64,000 bases of DNA from Sipunculus nudus (Eukaryota; Annelida; Sipuncula; Golfingiida; Sipunculidae). A program made the translations under genes and the position numbers. The DNA lies in the NCBI GenBank assembly GCA_026874595.1, contig CM049315.1, positions 72,275,416 to 72,339,415 of the forward strand, written 5' to 3'. This document shows positions 58,826 to 64,000 of the stretch, piece after piece; position 1 is the stretch's first letter; each line of letters starts with the position of its first letter. The notes beneath the pieces are model-generated. The model was not told the origin of the DNA. It saw only the letters and a program-made list of their open reading frames with translations, and made no database searches.

Positions 58826-61800
58826 GCCCGCTAGAGGGCGGTGCACTCAAACTTTCAGAACATATCATTTTTGGGCCATATCTCCAAAACTATAAACCTC
58901 ATTTACATAAACTATAGCTTATTTTCTTCCTCTGGGTCTTTCCAAAAATCTGATGTATTCAGTTGGTCTCAATCTTGAGTCACTTTGTCTGTGTGTCCGT
59001 CTGTTTCTCAGTTGTCCTCAAATTCGCTTGATTGCCGGTTCTTGCGTCTCACATATAGCATTCTACAGGCCACAGTTTTGAAAAAATCCTTTTAAAACTA
59101 TTACATCTTATGTCTTACACTAATATCTCGAAACCGATATTTCATTTTCCAGAATTGGCCGCTAGGGGGCGGTGCACTCAAACTTGCACAACATATCATT
59201 TTTTGGCCATATCTCCAAAACTATTAACCTCATTTACATAAACTATAGCTTATTATCTTCCTCTGAGGTTTCTCCATAATATGATTAAGTCATCTGTTCT
59301 CAATCTTGGGTCAGTTTGTCAGTATGTTTGCCTGTTTGTCAGCTGTCCTCAATTTCGCCAGCTTCCTGGTTCTTGCGTCTCACATGTAGCATTCTACTGG
59401 CCACAGTTTTGCAGGAATCGTTTTGTAAATTACACTTGTCATATATCGTGATGATATCTGGAAGTCCTATGTTTATTATTCAAATAAGTCAAAGGTCAAG
59501 GTCAAGGTGATCAAAATATATCAAAATCTTATTTTCTTTAGAACTTTGTTAATATTGGTTCTTTCTTCACAAACTATGGATTATTTTCTTTCACTTTGAC
59601 ACTGCTCGTTCATCTGACTAACTTTACATCATTTCCGGCAAGCGCGTGACCTCTGGTCATCTAGTTTGTTTGTCTGTCTGTCTGTCTGTCTGTGTACTCT
59701 CTACAGGCCACAATTTTCCAGCAATTGCTTTCAAACTTATACAGCTGGTAGACAAGCAAAAGTCCTGGAGGCCTATTTTTTTTGGGCATTATAGGTCAAA
59801 TGTCAAGGTCAAGGTCATCAAAAGTATACAAAACGGTTTTTTGTTCATATCTGTGTTAATATTGGTCGTATCTACTTCAACAGTAGCTCATTTTAATCGT
59901 CATTCCAAGGCCTGTTTTCTGGTATGTAGCTGACTCAATTTGCGGTAACCATGGTAACGCATTTTTGGGGAAAAGTGCTGATATTTTTCTAAATTTGTCA
60001 GTTTTAAAGCTACAGAGGTCTAGTTTTTTGCTTCAGGTAGCATTCACCTAGTACTACAAGATTCTATTAAGAGTCTCGCAATATCTCGTATAATATCTCG
60101 TCAAACGAGATATTTCGAGATTTCAGTAATCTTGCCCTGGAGGCCACAGTTTTGCAGGAATCTTTTTGAAACTGGCATATCGTAAGTCCTACACTATTAT
60201 CTCGAAATCAATTTTTCATTTTTTTAATTCGGCCGCTAGGGGGCGCTGGGTGCAAACCTCTCCAACATATCATGTTTTGGCAATATCTCCAAAATTATAA
60301 GCCTCAATTACAAAAACTATAGTGTTTTTTTTTCCTCTAAGTCTTCTTCATGAACTCGTTTAGTCATCTGGTCTCAATCTTGTGTCACTTTGTCTGTGTG
60401 TCCGTCTGTTTCTCAGTTGTCCTCAAATCCGCTTGCTTGCCGGTTCTTGCGTCTCACATATAGCATTCTACAGGACACAGTTTTGAAAGAATCTTTTTAA
60501 AACTATTACATCTTATGTCTTACACTAATATCTCGAAACCAATTTTTCATTTTCCAGAATTGGCCGCTAGGGGGCGGTGCACTCAAACTTGCACAACATA
60601 TAATTTTTTGGCCATATCTCCAAAACTATAAACCTCATTTACATAAACTATAGCTTATTTTCTTCCTCTGGGTCTTTCAAAAAACCTGGTGTATTCATTT
60701 GGTCTCAATCATGAGTCACTTTGTCTGTGTGTCCGTCTGTTTCTCAGTTGTCTCCAAATCCGCTTGCTTGCCGGTTCTTGCGTCTCACATATAGCATTCT
60801 ACAGGCCACAGTTTTGAAAGAATCCTTTTAAAGCTATTACATCTTATGTCTTACACTAATATCTCGAAACGGATTTTTCATTTTCCAGAATTGGCCGCTA
60901 GGGGGCGGTGCACTCAAACTTGCACAACATATCATTTTTTGGCCATATCTCCAAAACTATAAACCTCATTTACATAAACTATAGCTTATTATCTTCCTCT
61001 AAGGTTTCTTCATAACATGATTAAGTCATCTGTTCACAATCTTGGGTCAGTTTGTCAGTATGTTGTCTGTTTGTCAGTTGTCCTCAATTTCGCCTGCTTC
61101 CTGGTTCTTGCGTCTCACATGTAGCATTCTACTGGCCACAGTTTTGCAGGAATCGTTTTGTAAATTACACTTGTCATATATCGTGATGATATCTGGAAGT
61201 CCTATGTTTATTATTCAAATAAGTCAAAGGTCAAGGTCAAGGTGATCAAAATATATCAAAATCTTATTTTCTTTAGAACTTTGTTAATATTGCTTCTTTC
61301 TTCACAAACTATGGATTATTTTCTTTCACTTTGACACTGCTCGTTCATCTGACTAACTTTACATCATTTCCGGCAAGCGCGTGACCTCAGGTCATCTAGT
61401 CTGTTTGTTTGTTGCTTGCCGGAAATCTTCGATTTCTGCAAGCAGGTTGGTCAGTCGCGGATGTCTGTTTGTCTGTTTGTTTGTTTGTCTGTCTGTCTGT
61501 GTACTCTCTACAGGCCACAATTTTGCAGCAATTGCTTTTAAACTTACACAGCTGATAGACAAGCAAAAGTCCTCGAGGCCTGTTGTTATTGGGCGACATA
61601 GGTCCAAGGTCAAGGTCAAGGTCATCAAAACTTCTCAAAACGGTTTTTTCTTCATATCTTTGTAACTGTTAGTGGTATCTTCTTCAAACATAGCTCATTT
61701 TAAACGTCATTCCCAGGCCTTTCTTCTGGTGTGTAGCTCTTTCAAATTTGCCGTAACCATGGTTACGCATTTTGGGGAAAAAGTCATGATATTCTGAAAT

Positions 61801-62386
61801 AAGGGGTCTTATTTTTCTAACTTTGTCAGTTTTAAAGCTAGAGAGGTCTAGTTTTTTGCATCAGGTAGCATTTGACAAGAACTGCAAGATTTTATTAAAA
61901 GTCTCGCGATATCTCGTACAATATCTCGTCAAACCAGATATTTCGAGATTTCAGTAATCTTGCCCTGGAGGCCACAGTTTTGCAGGAATCTTTTTGAAAC
62001 TGACATATTGAAAGTCCTACACTATTATCTCGAAATCAATTTTTCATTTTTTTAATTCGGCCGCTAGGGGGCGCTGGGTGCAAACCTCTCCAACATATTA
62101 TGTTTTGGCAATATCTCCAAAATTATAAGCCTCACAATTTTGCAGGAGTCGCTTTGTAACTTACACTTGTCGTAACGATATCTGGAAGCCCTATGTTTAT
62201 TATTCAAATAAGTCAAAGGTCAAGGTCAAGGTGATCAAAACATATCAACATTTTTTTTCTTCAGAACTTTGTTAATATTGATCCTATCTTTACAAACTAG
62301 GGATTATTTTCTTTCACTTTGACATTGATCGTTTATCTGACTAACTTTACGTCATTTCCGGCAAGCGCGTGACCTTTGGTCATCTA

Positions 62387-62428
<42 letters not shown>

Positions 62429-63483
62429 GTACTCTCTACAGGCCATAATTTTAAGGCAATTGCCTTTTAACTTATACAGCTGGTAGACAAGCAAAAGTCC
62501 TCGGGGCCTATTGTTTTTGGGCAATACAGGTCAAGGTCAAGGTCATCAAAACTTCTCAAAACGGTTTTTTCTTCATATCTTTGTCACTATTTGTCGTATC
62601 TTCTTCAAACATAGCTCATTTTAAACGTCATTCCAAGGCCAGTCATCTGGTGTGTAGCTGACTCAAATTTGCCGTAACCATGGTTACGAATTTTTGGGAA
62701 AAAATCATGATATTCTGAAATAAGGGGTCTTATTTTTCTAACTTTGTCAGTTTTAAAGCTAGAGAGGTCTAGTTTTTTGCATCAGGTAGCATTTAACAAG
62801 TACTGCAAGATTTTATTAAAATTCTCGCGATATCTCGTACAATATCTCGTCAAACCAGATATTTCGAGATTTCAGTAATCTTGCCCTGGAGGCCACAGTT
62901 TTGCAGGAATCTTTTTGAAACTGACATATTGAAAGTCCTACACTATTATCTCAAAATCAATTTTTCATTTTTTTAATCCGGCCGCTAGGGGGCGCTGGGT
63001 GCAAACCTCTCCAACATATTATGTTTTGGCAATATCTCCAAAATTATAAGCCTCAATTACATAAACCATAGCTTATTTTCTTCCTCTGAGTCTTTTCAAA
63101 ATCCTGGTGGAGTCATTTCGACTCAATCTTGTCTCACTTTGTCAGTGTGTCCGTCTGTTTCTCAGTTGTCCTCAAATCCGCTTGCTTGCCGGTTCTTGCG
63201 TCTCACATATACCATTCTACAGGGGACAGTTTTGAAAGAATCCTTTTAAAACTATTACATCTTATGTCTTACACTAATATCTCGAAACCCATTTTTTCAT
63301 TTTCCAGAATTGGCCGCTAGGGGGCGTTGCACATGACCCTCACTCACATATCATTATATTGGCCATATCTCTAAAACCCAAAGACTCAATTACATAAACT
63401 ATAGCTTATGTTCTTCCTTTGAGTCTTCCCCATAACCTGGTTAAGTCATCTGGTCTCGGTCTTGTGTCACTTTGTCAGTATGT
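58826..63483 (+). repeat. 4.4-kb-type sequence without anchor
   Basis: Cores 58827 (CCGCTAGAGGGCGG) and 59159, type 1 cassette (about 59640-60140, X-box-like 59945, TCTG without module), cores 60233, 60564 and 60895, type 2 cassette with one module (61412), core 62061, type 3 cassette (nine TCTG, 62392-62427), cores 62982 and 63314. The order matches H0 minus its anchor and modules. Confidence 0.85.
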
Positions 63484-64000
63484 CCATATAAACTTTATAA
63501 ACGGAGGGAAACCTGACTGCACAGAGTCATGCAGGAATGCACGATGACACGCGTTTTAGTAAGACAAAGACTCGTGTAGGTATGAGCGACAATCAGCGCA
63601 GTTTGCTCGTTTTGTGTAGGGTCCATCGGGCCAAATGCCAATTCAGGCCCGCAGCCGACGGGATGAATTAATTGGCGTAGCGGGGACCACGGCCATTTCC
63701 TGGTAAAAACTTGTGAATAAATATACCGGACGGGCTGACCATTTTCTCAGGGCCATAGGAATGTCACCATTCCAGTGTGCCCTCAGACCTGGTCAGACCT
63801 GGTCAGACCTAAAACGCGTGCCTGCACATCTGTGCGCATGCAGGTGATTGCTGTCCAAAGTTTCGGTCGGTGAGTCCTTCAGGAAAGGACCCGAACGGTT
63901 TTTTTTTTTAATTGCTCGCCGGAAATCTTCCATTTCTGCAGGCAGGTTGGCCAGTCGCAAATATCTGTTTATTGCTTGCCGGAAATCTTCGATTTCTGCA
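63484..64000 (+). repeat. Start of another short-subfamily unit, cut by the window edge
   Basis: Anchor with short-subfamily bases ('aaacctga', 'aaagactcgtg', 'gccgacgggatg', 'ttcggtcggtgagtcc') and a short poly-T, followed by a hairpin module pair. A private change 'cctgactgcac' is present. A second short array may begin here. Confidence 0.8.

Noticed and set aside
1578-64000. Self-cleaving hammerhead ribozyme in the satellite
   Set aside because: Satellites sometimes encode hammerheads, so I looked for CTGATGA with a matching GAAA strand. I found CTGATAG and GTGATGAT, but no complete core.
1578-64000. Centromeric satellite
   Set aside because: HOR structure is compatible with it, but unit size, irregular order and retained motifs give no positive sign, and chromosomal position is unknown.

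Overview
The window is eukaryotic, non-coding and almost entirely repetitive. I find no protein-coding gene, rRNA, tRNA or CRISPR array that the sequence supports. The texture suggests a marine invertebrate, most likely a mollusc or another lophotrochozoan: TCTG microsatellites embedded in long repeats, runs of AGGTCA half-sites, 'atatctccaaaact'-type boxes, and one inserted element starting TTTTAGCTCAGCTGAC and ending near GACCCATGGGTCACTTGTT. This rests on remembered resemblance, not a search. The short open frames on both strands (many reading MSVCLSVCLSVC or DRQTDRQTNKQT) are translations of TCTG tracts and of a 60-bp hairpin module, not genes. Layout: 1-1380 is apparently single-copy AT-rich flank. 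About 1.4-10.9 kb is an older zone of 331-bp monomers mixed with TCTG cassettes. 10.94-31.17 kb is a higher-order repeat (HOR) with units of about 4.44 kb (anchors at 10941, 15388, 22574, 27016, 30537). 31.17-36.2 kb is a divergent zone holding a 1.27-kb tandem duplication, old monomers and a 1.24-kb inserted element. 36.2-42.6 kb returns to the 4.4-kb type. 42.65-58.83 kb is a very uniform array of about 1.62-kb units (anchors at 42646, 44411, 46035, 47660, 49285, 50910, 52534, 54148, 55761, 57374). 58.83-63.48 kb is 4.4-kb type again, and a 1.62-kb-type unit restarts at 63484 and runs off the edge. All units lie head to tail on the same strand. A unit is built, left to right, from: (1) an anchor block of about 430 bp with TATAAA boxes, inverted repeats, AATAAA and a terminal poly-T; (2) one to four 60-72-bp modules that fold into a 32-nt hairpin; (3) a TCTG tract; (4) a cassette carrying AGGTCA half-sites, a CCATGG-centred palindrome (a full RFX X-box in one cassette type) and a second hairpin; and (5) 331-bp monomers, each with a sequence very close to the CTCF consensus (core CCGCTAGGGGGCGCTG). 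By hand I count about 85 such CTCF-like sites, all in the same orientation. The main hypothesis is that this is a macrosatellite formed by repeated unequal exchange that carries a dense, one-directional array of CTCF-like, nuclear-receptor-like and RFX-like motifs, formally comparable with vertebrate CTCF-binding macrosatellites such as DXZ4. Motif matches and copy relationships are read directly from the sequence; binding and function are inference. Local duplication history is legible: a 7.19-kb direct duplication with its breakpoint at a CTCF-like site, a 3.25-kb dimer within the 1.62-kb array, and a chimeric cassette from a 0.92-kb deletion.
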